Counted from the first letter of the stretch, positions 36,301 through 49,399 are shown. The stretch: 64,000 bases of DNA from Bryopsis sp. KO-2023 (GCA_030272585.1 BSYQ01000009.1:992001-1056000); one strand, 5' to 3'. Notes: generated from the sequence alone by a model not told the origin. Program-made: numbers and translations.

Positions 36301-39300
36301 AACAATGAGGACCTCATGGAGGTCGACCATCAGGATGATGGTGAATTGGACGATGCCAGAATCTCAGGAGAACAGGATGGAGCCAAAGGTGGACAACGTG
36401 AGGGCGACCTTCGAAGGGTTTCGGATGCGGGGCAACGGGACGATATGGATGTGGATGTTATTGATGGGAAGAATGCTGGTGGAGAGACCACTTGTACTAG
36501 CCCCATCGATGGAAAAACTTCGGAATTAACGGGGAGAAACACAGGATCAGGATTGGTTGCCTCAGTTGCAGGGCCTTGTGCAAAGAGCACTGAAACCGAC
36601 GGAGGAGAAGGACGGGAGATGGAGAGCGAGGGGGCTGTTGATAATGGAAGCATCGAATCGGAGCAGTGCGTCAGTCTGACGACGGTAACGCGAACGACGC
36701 TTCCCGATGTGCCGTCAGAGGTGACGAGATCAGAGGTGGCTGCAGGGGCCAGCCAAAAGGCTGGCGACTCCCCAGCCAATTTTGTGAATAGCAGGAGTGT
36801 CAGGGATGATGCTGGGAATGCATCACATGCGATGAGCGTCGATTTGGGTGCGAGGGCAAACCAGGACGCAAATCTGGTTGAAGTGGCGAGCGACAGTCCA
36901 GGGGCTCCCCATCGGATAGAAACCTTGATGAGGGATATGAAAACGCCCTCTGTCGCTGCGACACCGTCATTGGGAAACTCTCCGGTGAAACCCAAACGAG
37001 AACCCAGGAAAAATAACAATGTTGCTGCCACAGCCAAGCCAGAGGTGGAAAAAACAGTAGCAGCAACACCAAGCGAGTCGGAGCGGATCAAGCAAGTCAT
37101 GTCAGACATGGTGACGCCCGCAGCTTCCCCCTCTGGAGCTTCTGCTGTTCCGATCGAAAAGACGAGCCCTGTTGAACAGCAAATCCCCAAAGTGGAAGTT
37201 ACACAGGAGGATGAAAAGACTCCCCCTCCATCGTCGCAATCTCATGCCCAAGCTCGGGACGAAGAATCCACCAGGGGGGGTAATGCATCGCACGAGGGCT
37301 ACAACAAGAAGATGAGTCATTGCACCAGCGCCACCCCTCCGCCACCTCCCCCAAATGCGCAGGTCGCATCACAAGCCTCCGGTGCCCGTTCACAGGGGGT
37401 GGGCGGACAGGGTGGAAAATCGCTGAATGAAGGAGAAGATGAGGTTGAAGAGAAAATTGAGAGTCACGCTGGAGGGAATGCTGTGGAAAGCAGGGGTGTG
37501 GGGCAGGCGGAAGGGCCTCCTCCATTGGCATGCGAAGATGAGGGGAACATATCTGATGTCCCGTTGTCGATTAGAAAAGAAAGCATTGCAAGGAGGTCGA
37601 TGTCACGTAGCACAGAGGAGAAACCCAAATCAGTCAAACGCAGGGTAAGATCGTTTCCCTAGCTTTGGGGAGTGAGTCTTCGTTGCAGATATCATCCATT
37701 TTCCACGGCTTATCTTAGAATTGATCAGCCATCATGCAAATCAACCCAAATCATTGATCCTTCAAAAGCACAAACGATGTCAAGGGGGTTAACCAAGGAG
37801 GAAGGGTTTGATATTTCTTTCTGTTTTCTCTCTTTGCAGGTCAAGCAGGCCAACAGGAAGAGAATCCCCATCGTGGAAACCCGACCTTCGAAGCCAGGTC
37901 CCAAAACTAAAAGAGCGATTCGATACGCGACTCCCAGCGCCACCCCATCTCAGCGAAGCTTGGAAAGCTCCCATGGCAGACGCTCGAGCTCGAATCGACC
38001 GTCTTATCCGTCCTATCAAGAAGCCACCACGGCCACAAGGAAAAGGTCGCTGGAAGAGGCGGCGATGCTGGATGATTTTGCAGCGGAGTGCCTAGAAGAA
38101 GACAGCTTTGAATCTGGGAACTGTGCTAGAGTTCTGACCATCAAATCCGTCATGAAAAGGAAACGTCAGAAGCAAGCAACAGGTTGGTATGATTTCAGGC
38201 ATTATGTGAGTGGGTTAAGGACTGACTCCCCCGAATAGCCCCACCACAATCACCAGATTAGTCATGATTACGCTTTGTTTAAAAAGCTTATCAAGGCCTT
38301 CCAGGCTTTCTTTTCTCTTTTAATTCCATTGTCCAACCACATTCGAAGGGAGCATTGAAGCGTATGGTGTTGCAGCACCATCAAATTTCGTTTCTTGTTC
38401 ATTTCAGTTCTCTTTTTGTTGAGCCGCCAAGTGCGTCCAAACTTTTATCCGATTTTGACTGATACCCAAAACCCTTTGTCGAAAAGCAGTGGTGCAAGAG
38501 CCCCCTCCCTCAAGATCTGTGGACAGCAACCCCCCCGCCCCATCCAAGGGAGAAACCCGAAGTCGGGCTCTGAGAATCGAATCCAGGCAGGTGGTCAGGA
38601 GCGATTTTGCTGATGCAAACAAATGGAAAACCACCGTGTCCAGAGGTCATACCTTGAGATTGGGGAGGAGCGGGGTGCATGCTTGGGGGCTGTTTGCCAC
38701 CGACAAAATCGAACCGGAGACCTTCGTGATTGAATACACGGGGCAAGTTATCAGGAGGGTGGTGGCTGAAATGCGCGAGAAGCAGTACGAGGCGGAAGGA
38801 TTGGGATCCTCTTACCTGTTCAGGTAATTCCGGTGCTTTTTTTTTAATTATTGTGTTGGCAGTGATATTCGAGTTTTCTTGTTGGGGTGGCATGAATGAT
38901 CCTCCGAATTGTTTCAGTTCGTAGATGAAATATGTAGAAAATTAAGGTTTTTGTTTTTTTTCGGATGTCTTTCTAGGCTTGATGATGAATTTGTGGTGGA
39001 TGCAACAAAGAGGGGAGGATTGGCCAGGTTCATTAATCACAGTTGCGATCCGAATTGCTACACGAAAATCATCACAGTGGATGGCCAGAAGAAAATCGGA
39101 ATTTACTCCCGCAGGCCGATCATTGAAAACGAAGAGCTGTTCTATGATTACAAGGTGAGCTGGCGAAACGACCGTGGAGCTGATGTTTTTCTTGATACCA
39201 AACCTGTGTGGCTTCATATAAAGACATATTATTGAGGGTTTCGATGTTGAAGGATTGTTTGATTTTTTACCCAGTTTGATTACGAGGAGGATGGCAAGCG

Positions 39301-39349
39301 AGTGACCTGCCATTGCGGAGCAAAGACTTGCCGTGGTTATATGAATTGA
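33319..39349 (+). CDS. SET1/ATXR7-like histone H3-lysine-4 methyltransferase
   Basis: Modelled as join(33319..33786,34061..34504,34693..37644,37840..38182,38490..38823,38977..39154,39275..39349), 1597 aa. The N-terminal 156 residues are a Glu/Ala/Arg coiled coil ([15 protein letters not shown]). Residues about 258-300 look like a GYF domain ([14 protein letters not shown], then DLRSWM), as in Arabidopsis ATXR7. One 984-codon exon encodes a disordered, repeat-poor region. The C-terminus is a canonical SET domain: [26 protein letters not shown], then the catalytic [30 protein letters not shown], and a post-SET Cys cluster [13 protein letters not shown] that binds zinc. The family methylates H3K4 at active genes within COMPASS-type complexes. 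The donor of exon 1 may be 33780 instead of 33786 (both in phase). The 34504/34693 junction is the one place where two separate genes are conceivable. Confidence 0.88.
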
Positions 39350-41377
39350 GAAGAAAACCCTGAAGATTGATTCGCTCGGTGTGAAAAGGAGGAACACAAT
39401 TTGAGCCAATCCCTGAAGATTGATTCACACGGTGTGAGAAGGAAGAAAACGAATCAGGGATGAAGTTTTTTTTTGGGGGGAGGGAGGGAATGGGAGTGAG
39501 AAAAGATCTTGGTGGGGATGATATGGGTTTCATCTACTGTTGGATGTACACTATTATGTCTGTGGAATTCGGGGGGTGAGGGTGTAATGGGGAAGCATTG
39601 AGAAAGGGTTTCAAGCGACAATCACCAATGTATGTGTGTCTGTGTGTGCGTGTATAAGTGTCTCGATATTTCGCGCTGTTAGTTTATATGTTGTGTGGGC
39701 TCTTCCTTAAAAAAGGTTCTGGGTAACCTGTGGTTGATTTTGTTGGTCTATGAGGGCATTGTCCATTTTTTTCTTTTAAACCAATAGTTGAACTCTCGTC
39801 TGGTTGGGTGCATCCTATTCGAAAAGTAATTTGCCAGTCACATTATGCATTGGGTGGGGGTTATTTTTGTTCTTGCTGAGTTTGCTGCATTACGATGGAA
39901 TGCCATTGATAGTGAATGGTTGCCAAGGTTGGGTGGATACTGGTTTCCTTTCTGGACGACTCCATGAAATCATACAAAAAACATCAAGTCGATGTTAGGC
40001 CAGCAGGTTTACGGTTGCATCTTCTTTTTGCATTAGGTGAATTTTGGTGTCAGAAATCCTTGATCGGGGTTTTTTTTGCGACACTGCACAAAAACCAAAC
40101 CGAACAATGTCCCGACAAAACCTTTTCCTTGAAATATTGTGGGTCCGAAAAACCTTCGAAAATTCTGTGCCTTCAATTGCACAACAAAGTTACAAATGCA
40201 CCTAATACCCCCCCCACACGAAACGAGACGAGACCTGTGTCTGTCCAATGTCCTCTTCATAAAAAAGAACTAATGAAAAAAGCAAAATCCAGTTCTACAA
40301 CGTATATGTGTTCACTCAATGTCTCCATTTTCGGCACAAAATTCCCTTCAAATGATTTAATGAAAAGACTAGCCAATCGCTTGCTGAAAAAAGAGAAAGA
40401 AATTTCAGTGATGCCGAAAATTCTACCGTCATTTAACCCCCCTTTCCCCCTCTACCCCCCCCCCCCACACACACACACACACATATGCAAATGACAACAA
40501 TCTGCTGACTAAAAAAATCAATCTATCCATTTCTATTCTCTAGAAAACCGAGAAGAAAACTTTGAATGCAATGTTTGATTCGATGCTGCTCAGAAAGCGA
40601 TGTGCAAATGTGGCTTTTTTTTCACCTTTGTTTCTTCCAAAAAAAAATTCTTCCACCTGACGCGCGCCCCCCACCCCCCCCCCAAAAAAAAGGAATTTGC
40701 CTGCCAGCACATTACTCATACAAAATTCCAGCACTAGTTTGAAGAAACGGGGAACTAAGGAGAAGGAGTTGCTGCTTACCTTTTCCTCTCCATAATTTTC
40801 TCCCCCTTTTCTCTAGCCATTCTCAACCCCCATTCCTTGACCCAATCTTTTCCCAAGTGTCCTCCATCATAACCAAACTTGGAAAGATCAATTCGCAAAA
40901 AGAAAGGGAAAAACACCAAAAAAGGAACAAAAACATAAGTCAATGCACTGCGATGTTTCGATTTTTTTCTTTTCCTTTTAGCATATCTGCATTTTTTTTT
41001 GCCGTTTTTTAGTCCTGGTGCCTTTGTGGTGCTTTTTCTCTAGTTTTTTTTTGAAAACTCCACGATTTCCACGACACATCAACTCTCACTATCATTTTCC
41101 TTTCCTTTTGTTTTTTAATGACTAATTTACATCACTCAAGGGGGAACGACTTTTTCCTTTTTTCTTTTTTTTTTGTTTTCCTTTCTTATTCTCCTCAGTG
41201 CAAAATATCAAAACTCACACGTCTCCTGTTTTCTTCTCGCTGTTCCTTTTCAAGTCCGATCCACAAAAAAAAAAGAAGCAAAAACGATCAATCACTACAT
41301 TTTTTTTTCCCTCTTGCCCCGCACCCAAAAAAAAAAAAGAGAGAGAGGCCACCAAAACGAAACAACTTCTTCTCAAA
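39350..41377. other. Convergent intergenic region, no gene seen
   Basis: Between the 3' ends of the SET gene (+) and the GATA gene (-). A tandem gaagattgattc motif recurs at about 39363 and 39416. C-runs and a (CA)n tract occur at about 40450-40485, and A- and T-runs rise towards 41377. A 192-codon open frame at 39916-40494 lacks any motif and ends in the CA repeat, so I do not call it. Confidence 0.5.
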
Positions 41378-43825
41378 TCACTTCTTGTTCAGGTTTATTT
41401 GGATGAATTCTTCCAGTTTGCTCCTGGCTTCCCAGTAGCGCGCCCTCTTCTTGTTGGTATCCTCTGTTCGTTCCACGAGAACCTGCTGTAAAAAAAAGCG
41501 CACCACCACTTTTCATTAATTCTTCTCAAAACACACACACACGCACGCCCTCCTAAACCGACGGGGGAATTTAGCAATTCACGAGGACATCTACAATTGA
41601 TTATCGGCCATTCAACCGCCCCCCCCCCCAAAAAAAAAAAAAAACACCGAAAAATGTAACATCAATCCCCCAAACTACAAGACACACACCTCAGCGACGG
41701 CTTTCATGGCTGCCTCCGATGCTTGCATGTCCCAGTGAGCCGACAGCAGCTCCCCCTCAATCCCCCTCAAATCCCGCATGATGCTGTCTGGAATTTGCGT
41801 CAGATGGCACAGCAAATCCTGCCCCAGCTGCTCCATTTTCGCCCCCCCTTCACTCTTTACATCCCCATCCCCATGATGCGGAGTCAATTCCCCGGAGCCC
41901 GACCGTGACAAACACATGAGATCCACCGCCCCAGTGAAATCGACGGCCGCCATGCTGTTTGATAGAGAGGGGGTGCGCGGTGGAGGGACAGCCCATTGTG
42001 CTTTGGGAGGTGGAATTCGTTCGCTGGGGCTTCTGGGGCTCCGGCTCTTTTTCAAGTCACGAACGATTTCGCGGGTGGATTCCATGGAGACCAGGGCAGC
42101 CTGAAGCAATCGATTGCACAGCGATTTTTGAATAATGAGGCACTATGTTCCGTGGTGTAAGGTAAAAATGTATCGTTGTTAGAAACATTACAGGAGATCG
42201 GTAAAACGCTGAAAGGGTAAATATTTTTCCATCCTTTTATTGGCGAGGAACAATAAAAAAATTCAGTAATGGTGATTCTTACCTTCCGTTTGGGTCTGCG
42301 CTCCTCGCAAGCGAAATCTTCAAAACCTGTTCCGGAAGATTTTCTCTCTGCTCTTGGAGAGTCCGCATAAACCTTGACTTCCTGAACAAACCATGCTTTT
42401 TTTTTCACATCGCAGTGTGAAACGTGAATTACAATGCAGGGTCCAAGAAACCCTGATGTATAACCCATCAGTTGATGTTCACTTCATATGGTTTTCAAAA
42501 TCTGGAAATGAAACTCACCTTCTGTACAGCTTTGGGGGTCCGAGGCACCCCATGGAATGAATCATCAGCGCAGACAGGTGTCGACACTTTGACCGGCTGT
42601 AATTCAAAACAAAAAGACAAAACCACCAACAGTCAGCCCCTCCGGATTTTCCCAGCCATTCATCAGTCAAAGAGCATTCCTACCCACCACCCAAATCACA
42701 AATCGCTCGGCCAAATTTTTTCGTGATCGGCATTTTTGTGTGTTGAGCGAACCTTTTTCTTGGGTTTTGGAGTGACCATTCTGATACGCTTGTTGCGTTG
42801 AAGCTGGCGATGCAAACGGATTCCACATGCGTTGCACAGCGTCCGTGGGCCTGCGCAAAACAGCAGTCAGCATTTAGTGCAGGACATGGAAATTGAAATG
42901 CTTTGTTGGATGCATGCATGCATGCATCCATCAAACGAGGGCAGATTAGATTTCACCGAATGCAATCTTTTGAAGAATTCGACAGATGACCTCTGTCAAC
43001 CCTCTATTTCAAGCAATGTCGTGGGGATTCTCACCATGTGGTCCATTCCTCCATTGGGGTGTGTCCGTCACTCCACAGCCTTTGCAGCAATGTCCAGTTG
43101 GCTGACAGATACAAGCATAAACCAAGTCAAACACCACACGTTCCCCATTCCATCCATCATTCTTTCTGAATGATCTGTTACGAAATGATTGAAGGATTTC
43201 TTATTTCTTGCATGGTGAGAATCCGTCCTTTTTTTTAGACAAGGGTTGAGAAGAGGTACCTTTTGTTGCTGCGTTTCTTGACAAGATGGAATCACTACAG
43301 GAAGTTTCCATATTCTGGCATCGGTTTGCACTGGGGCGATTTGGCACGTCTAAAGAGAGAAAAGAAAAACACAGAAATTTTGATGTTTGGCAATTGGTGT
43401 TCCGAGATGCTGGCTTTCTTTTCCTCGAAAGGATGGGTTTTTCCTTCTGCTTTGATTCGTGTGGAGATGTGTCCTTTTATTTAAAAAAAAATTCAAAGGT
43501 TCATGATGGGGATCTGGCTGATTTTTTTCTTAATGGAAATTTGTAGAGCCCACTGTCCCCCCCCCCAAAGAGGAATGTGCCGTTCTGATCGAGAGGAAAT
43601 GCATGCGTCCAAAAGGAAAACCATCGCGATGGTGTTTTTAAAACGGAGGGGATTCCCCTTGGTGGAGTGACGTGTTTTCGCGATAACGATAGATTCGATG
43701 CCGATCGAGCGATCTGTCAAGGGAGAAAAAAAAACGCTAACCTCGTCAACGTCGGAACACAGCTGTTTTATGTCGATTGGAAAGATTCCGCACCTCAATT
43801 TGCGTCGATTTGGTCTCGTCCCCAT
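41378..43825 (-). CDS. GATA-type zinc-finger transcription factor
   Basis: Modelled as complement(join(41378..41485,41690..42100,42283..42381,42519..42596,42753..42850,43035..43101,43260..43349,43742..43825)), 344 aa; every junction is GT-AG and in phase. The zinc finger is split across exons 3 and 4: CKGCGVTDTPQWRNGPHGPR followed by TLCNACGIRLHR. This gives Cys64-x2-Cys67-x18-Cys86-x2-Cys89, with the usual Trp-Arg-Asn-Gly-Pro core and a basic tail (NKRIRMVTPKPKKK). Such fingers bind WGATAR sites. Downstream are proline-rich spacers, an acidic/Ser segment with SRSGSGELTPHHGDGD, and a helical C-terminus ending KRARYWEARSKLEEFIQINL, which may mediate dimerisation. Residues 1-58 have no known domain. 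I cannot assign it to a named plant GATA subfamily with confidence. Confidence 0.85.
42907..42930. repeat. Perfect 24-bp palindrome of overlapping ATGCAT units
   Basis: The 24 bp from 42907 to 42930 equal their own reverse complement. They consist of tgga, four overlapping tgcatgca steps and tcca. They contain several CATGCA (RY-element) cores and sit in the GATA gene intron between exons 3 and 4. Confidence 0.9.
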
Positions 43826-46266
43826 GGTCGAGGGTCGCGACTGATATTCGATCTGACGCCGCCACGCCAGATGTTGTTTCAGTCGGCGCCATTTTCGGAA
43901 AAGGGGGGGCTTGAATCAATGAAACCACGCGATTTCCCGAATTCATCTTTGTTTTTTTCGGGGTCGCTGAGGTAGGGATTCGCTGCTCTGGCAGGCGCCC
44001 TGGTGTTTGGGGAGGAGCGGGAAAAAACAGCACACAGGAATTAAGAAATCGAGTAGATGAGTCTTGATCGCTCAAAATCATCCAAAACCTTGAAGGAAAA
44101 ATCGTACTTGCGAAGGGGTGGGGGTTGTTTTTTCTCGTCTTGGAATAAAGAAATCAAGGCGAATCAAAAAGCGACCAGAGTCTCGGGTCTGCCAAACAAA
44201 ACGTAACTAATCGGTCGAGCGAAAGGCAATCAAACAACTTTTTTTTTCTAATTAAGCTTCAGTCGTGGCCAACACTGCTCAAGCCAAAAACCACGCAAAA
44301 GGAAAAGATGCACAGACGATGCCGCGCGATCGGAGCTCTGTCCATATGTCGCGCGGTTTTGACTGATCGATCGACGAAGAACTACGGAGTGAAATCGCCG
44401 TGGCCATCATCATGTTGATGATGGTCGGCCTGCGTTTCGCAGCGAGGAAACAGACTCGAAAGCAACACAGCGCGCGCACCGACCAAACATTACGTCAACG
44501 ACACAGCGGGCGGTGGAGCACCAAACCCCCCCACCCACTGGCCACCACCACAAAACCAATATGAGATGACTAAGCCCTGATGAAGACAGTGGTTTCGCGC
44601 AACAGGCGGCGGGGCCGAGTCGCCCGCAACGTGAGTTCGACACGAAACAGAGCGTACCCCCCCATGAAAACAGCTAACGAACGTGGAGCGTCAACATCAT
44701 ATACACCACGAAGAATATCACTTGCGTCCGATCCCCTTGAACGGGCAGTCGAACGAAATCAACATCAAGAGGATGTTTCTTTCGCTTTGACTGCAGCACG
44801 AGAAAAAGCGAGTTTCCTGAAAACGTACCTGTTAGCTTCAGAGAGTGATCGATCACGGGCAAAAGCGAACTCTTGTTGAAAATTGGCGATCGAAGGATCA
44901 AACTTGTCCGATCAGGCCACAGAACTCGATTCGGAGTGAATGAGCGACCGTAAGGAAACAAAACAGAGATAAGTTGTTGCGCCACCGCCACGATTTTCAG
45001 CGGACTTCGCAGGTGGTCAGCAGGTACGAGGGAAAATCAGTTGACACAACCGCATGTGTCGCCACATGGGCGAAAAGACAGATGACACCGACGAGTTGCA
45101 TCACATTTGCGGAAGAGTGGCGGCTGTATTATGTCTGACATAGGGATGAGAGAAATCCACATTGGAATTCAGTGGGAGGGAAATTCCACAGCTTTCTTCA
45201 AATGAAATCAGCCTGGTTGTGTTTGTTTGGTGCCCCCTCCGGCAACTATTAAATCATTGATTGATTGATCGATTGACTGCTTGGCTGTTATGTCTTGTTC
45301 ACTTCTGGTGGATAATAACCTGTGGTGTTTTGGTCAGCCCTGGAGCTTTTTATGGTCATTGATTTATCAGCTGGATGGCTCTACTGAGGGACATGTGTGG
45401 AGGTCACAGTGTTGAAACTGTGCAAAGGACCCAAGCTCAAAACCACGGCGAAACGAGGTTACCAAAGAATTTCACAAGGAAAATGTCCTCCACACCAATC
45501 AAAAGTAAACCAATTCCATATCGGTTTATGAAAACAAGCTTCGAAAAAAACCTCGCCACATCCCCCCCCCCCCATTCCCCAAGGAAACATGAAGCTATTT
45601 TACTGAGATCAAGAAAAGGCCACACCATATAATCGATGAAATTACAATAGTCTTTCTTTCTTTCCACCTGGGGCGATCAACCCGCCCCCACTCAAACAAT
45701 TGACTTTTTTTTTCTTTTTCCTTGTTTTTTTTTTCTCTCTCTGTTATCCTTTCGTTACATTCCCCCACCACAAACACCCAAATTTCCATTATAACAAATT
45801 ATCCATTCACAGACGGATAATCAATATAAAAAAAAACAAAGAAAAAAAGTTTTATAAAAAAAAAAACCGAAAGGAAGAAAATAAATAAAAAATGACCTAG
45901 CATCATCAACTCCAAATATCACTTTTTTTCAAACACAAACCACATCTTGTTGGTGTAATTTGTTTTCAACACTCGACCCACCCATTTTGGGTTTCTTTTT
46001 TCTTGTTGTTTTCCCGCTGTACAAACAGAGCTATTCTCCAATTCTACACATCAATTAAATGTCCTCTCTGTCATTACCAATATCATAATTATACGATAGA
46101 AAAGATTTTCCTTTAAATAAAAAAAAACGAAAACGAAGAATATGAATGAATAAAGACAGGGGGGGAATTGGATGCCCCAAATTCCCAAGGGCATGCCCAC
46201 CCCCACTGTAAAAAAAAAGAAGCAAACTCATCATGTTTTTTTTTTTGGTATGCATGGATTTGTTTT
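43826..46266 (-). other. Intergenic region between two minus-strand genes
   Basis: 43826-45000 is comparatively GC-balanced and should hold the promoter and 5' UTR of the GATA gene. 45400-46266 is A-, T- and C-run rich (C-run near 45567) and should be the 3' flank of the bisphosphatase gene. Open frames of under 100 codons at 44410-44879 on both strands are unsupported. Confidence 0.45.
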
Positions 46267-49200
46267 TCATTGATTTTGCAGAGTTAAGAGACTCTTCTTG
46301 ACTTCCTGTTTTGAACCCAAGCTGATGGAGGTTCTGTCATTCGGGGTGCTAATGACTTGATCAAGAGTGCAACCTTTGGGCCCATATGAGCTGCCACCGC
46401 ATGCCTGCAGTCAGACATACACACATTGCTTTCAGGGGTGTCCTTCGGTGAAACGCCACAACAGCAAGCTGTGCACTAGAATTCGATTCCCCGAAATGGA
46501 AAAATGGGCACTAGGTTCAATTAGGGCATATGCATGCATGTATATCTTCTTATCCTCTTAGGCGGATCTTCCTTCTCATAAACGCCACGTTTGAGTGGCT
46601 GGGTCTGACTTTTTTGGTTTAAGAAAACTTGTTTCTGAATTGGGCTACATCATGGTATGCGCACCTCCACAATCAAAGCCATCGGAGCACATTCAAACAG
46701 TAGTCGCAGCTTGGCAGGGAAAGATTTTGACGACGGGCAGCAAAACAATCCACCCCCCTAAGAAACACACAATCATCAGCATCCAAAAACACACACACAC
46801 ACTTGCAGAGCTCTGTTCAAGAAGACCACTCGAAGGACAACCCCCCTCCAAAATAAATAAATAAATAAATACCAACTTCTGCATCCTACTAGCACCAAGT
46901 CAAATTCAAGTAGTTGAAGTTTCATTCCCCCCCCCACATAGCCACCCAACAAGAAAAAAAAAACGCTACTAATTGACACCGATGCGGAGAAAAACAAGCA
47001 GCCGTCAAAATTTGAACCTGGGTCAACCCAAACTGTTGGTGCACTGCAGGGAGAAATGCACCGACTGAACAAGTAGGAATCCGAGATTTACCTTTGAAAG
47101 AATATGATGCACATCAGGAACCATTCCACCAGAGTAGCGGAGACTGTAGCCTTCCTCCATGCATCTCATTATGAGGCCTCTGTACTCTGCGTTGTCTGCT
47201 GTGCATCGAAAATTCGAGGGGGCGATGTATTTGGCCTCCCCAATCTTGATTCTATCGTTGCTCGTGCACCAGACACCGTTTTCCAGTGTGAACTGCTGAG
47301 CAATAAACTCTCCGGTGTCTGAAAAAGGGAACCAAAAAAAAAGAAGCTTCTGCTACTGTAAGATGCAAATAGAAAAAAAATAGAGAAAATATATTGAAAA
47401 GAGAGGAGTGACGCCAAAAGAAACACACGTATGGTAATTCGCTGCCGGAAAAAACCCGCAAATCCACCCTGTAAAAGGAACTGGAAAAAAACAGGTGCTT
47501 CCCCACCTGAAGCTGGCCGTGCAACGACCAAAACTGCCTTGGGTCCATAGAGACCGTACACAGCTGCGGATTGGTCTCGACCTCGTTGGCCGACCATTTC
47601 CCCTCCTGGCCACACCCCAAAGATACTCCCGACCGAGAAATTAGCTGAAAATATGCTGGACCCATCCAAAGGGTCGTACGCCACCTGCACACGCACTTTC
47701 AAAAATATGAACAGCAATATACCCACCACAACTATGCATGCACCGTCGGAAATGACATTTGTTTCTCAACAAAAAAAAAAAGGAAAAAGCTCTTTTTCTG
47801 TTTTGGTGAAAGAATCTGTACAATCAAGAAGACAAAGGTCCCTAAAACGGAACTAGAATATAACAAAAAAAGATGCCATGTTTTTCCTTTGTTCTTGAAT
47901 GAACATTCGGTGACTTTTACTGTTTTTGTTTTTTTAACGCAAAGGGAAGGTGGGGGATTTCTGACAATCTCCGTAATTGGCAAGTTGATTGAATCAAAAT
48001 CTCACCGAGTAGCCTTTTCCACCAGCTGGTCTCATTTCTGGCATCTCTTCGCTGCTGGTAGTTTCCACACATCCGCTTTCACTTAAATGTCTATAAATGA
48101 TTTCATCTGTTCGAACATCAGCCTGCATGCATCATAAATCCACCACTCACACCATATCAAAAAAAATTAAAAATGCACATTGATAAGTAGCACTGCAATG
48201 TAGCACAAAGCATGAGCCAAGATGCTATTGAAGGTAACATAACCAACAAAAAACCAATGACAGATGCTTTTTAAAGAACTTTTCCCTTCCTGTTTTGAGG
48301 GCATTCGACTACACACATATATATATAATCAAAAAAACTGTTCAACATCCACCACTGTTTTTTCCTCAATGTATTACATCGAGGCTGAAACCCCATTTAC
48401 CCTGTCTGTCATGCAAATGAGTGAGATGGGTTTACCGCTTCACAAGAATGAACCACAGCCCCCATATTTGTGTTCAAATGGCATATTGAAATATATACAT
48501 TTTTTAAAATCAAAATTTTCTGCTTGATTGCACATTTTTCGGCTGCGACAATGCATGGAATTGGAATCTTCTTTAGGAGTCTAAAACACTCACCTGCAAT
48601 TGCTGGTCCCCAAATTGGTTGGTGTCACCGCTCTTATCCACAGGGGCTGACCTTAATTCAATCTGAACGCCAAAAAAAAAGATGAAAAAAATCCAATTAA
48701 GATCGCAAAATCAGATTCCGGAGAGAAATTCAACGACTCCATCTGTTTATCACCGCCACCTTGCGTTTTTTTCCTTTTCTTTCATTCGATTTCAAAGTCC
48801 TCTCATCAAATTATACTTTCTTTTTCCAGCGTCAGAAACAGAAAACCACTGTCAGAAACAGAAAACCACTGTCGTTGTGTTCCAAAAGGAAATTGAATCC
48901 TTATCTCTGTTTTTTTTTCCTGACTGTTTTTGGTGCTCTTCAGCAAATTTGGAATCGCATTTATCTGGGTGGGTTTCCAAAGAAGAAAAGCATGACGTCA
49001 ATCTGGAATGGGCAACGCTGAGGGTTTTTTATCCTTTTCTATCAGTAGAAAAGGACAAAAGGATCTGCCACACACCTACCGTTATATCCGCCACGGCGTT
49101 CGCGATAGCCTGCAGAACTTGCTTCTGAAAAAGGAAAACAGCCACCGACACGCGACTAAGACGTGTCTAAAATCGTTCGAACAGGAGAACGGGGGTCGGA

Positions 49201-49399
49201 CATGGCAACGCCAAAACAACCCAAGGAGCAAATACACGGCGCAACTCCACAAGCAAACCAGGGCGACTCCACGCACCAGGGCAGGTTCCAACGACGCAAG
49301 TTCATCCTCGAGCGTTCTTCTCCACATCGATTCGCTCACTGGCCGACACCACCACGGGAGGAGTTTGAGCAGAGAAGAACACCCAGCTGGAAACGGCAT
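46267..49399 (-). CDS. Sedoheptulose-1,7-/fructose-1,6-bisphosphatase-like enzyme
   Basis: Modelled as complement(join(46267..46404,46665..46757,47092..47318,47507..47684,48006..48122,48594..48662,49080..49124,49277..49399)), 329 aa, all phases closing. The metal-binding residues of the FBPase superfamily are present: SSEEMPEM, DPLDGSSIFSANFSVGSIFG, GGMVPDVHHIL and AKLRLLFECAPMALIVEACG. The wording DPLDGSSI, IFGVWPG and GRDQSAAVYGLYGPKAV is typical of sedoheptulose-bisphosphatase rather than cytosolic FBPase (DPLDGSSN, IFGIY). The enzyme removes the C1 phosphate. The plastid SBPase cysteine pair (CGGTACV) used by thioredoxin is missing, and no transit peptide is apparent. A non-redox-regulated, probably cytosolic enzyme is therefore inferred. 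The start could be ATG 49399 or the internal ATG 49327. Confidence 0.85.
48831..48870. repeat. Perfect tandem duplication, 2 x 20 bp
   Basis: gtcagaaacagaaaaccact occurs twice head to tail (48831-48850 and 48851-48870) inside an intron of the bisphosphatase gene. Confidence 0.9.

Noticed and set aside
36330-37190. 286-codon open frame opposite the large SET-gene exon
   Set aside because: Antisense shadow of a low-complexity coding exon; no recognisable domain.
39916-40494. 192-codon open frame on the plus strand between the SET and GATA genes
   Set aside because: No motif, no splice context, and the end is translated from a poly-C/(CA)n tract; it lies where two 3' flanks meet.
44410-44879. 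Open frames of 77 and 99 codons on opposite strands upstream of the GATA gene
   Set aside because: Overlapping, motif-free and in the expected promoter/5' UTR region.
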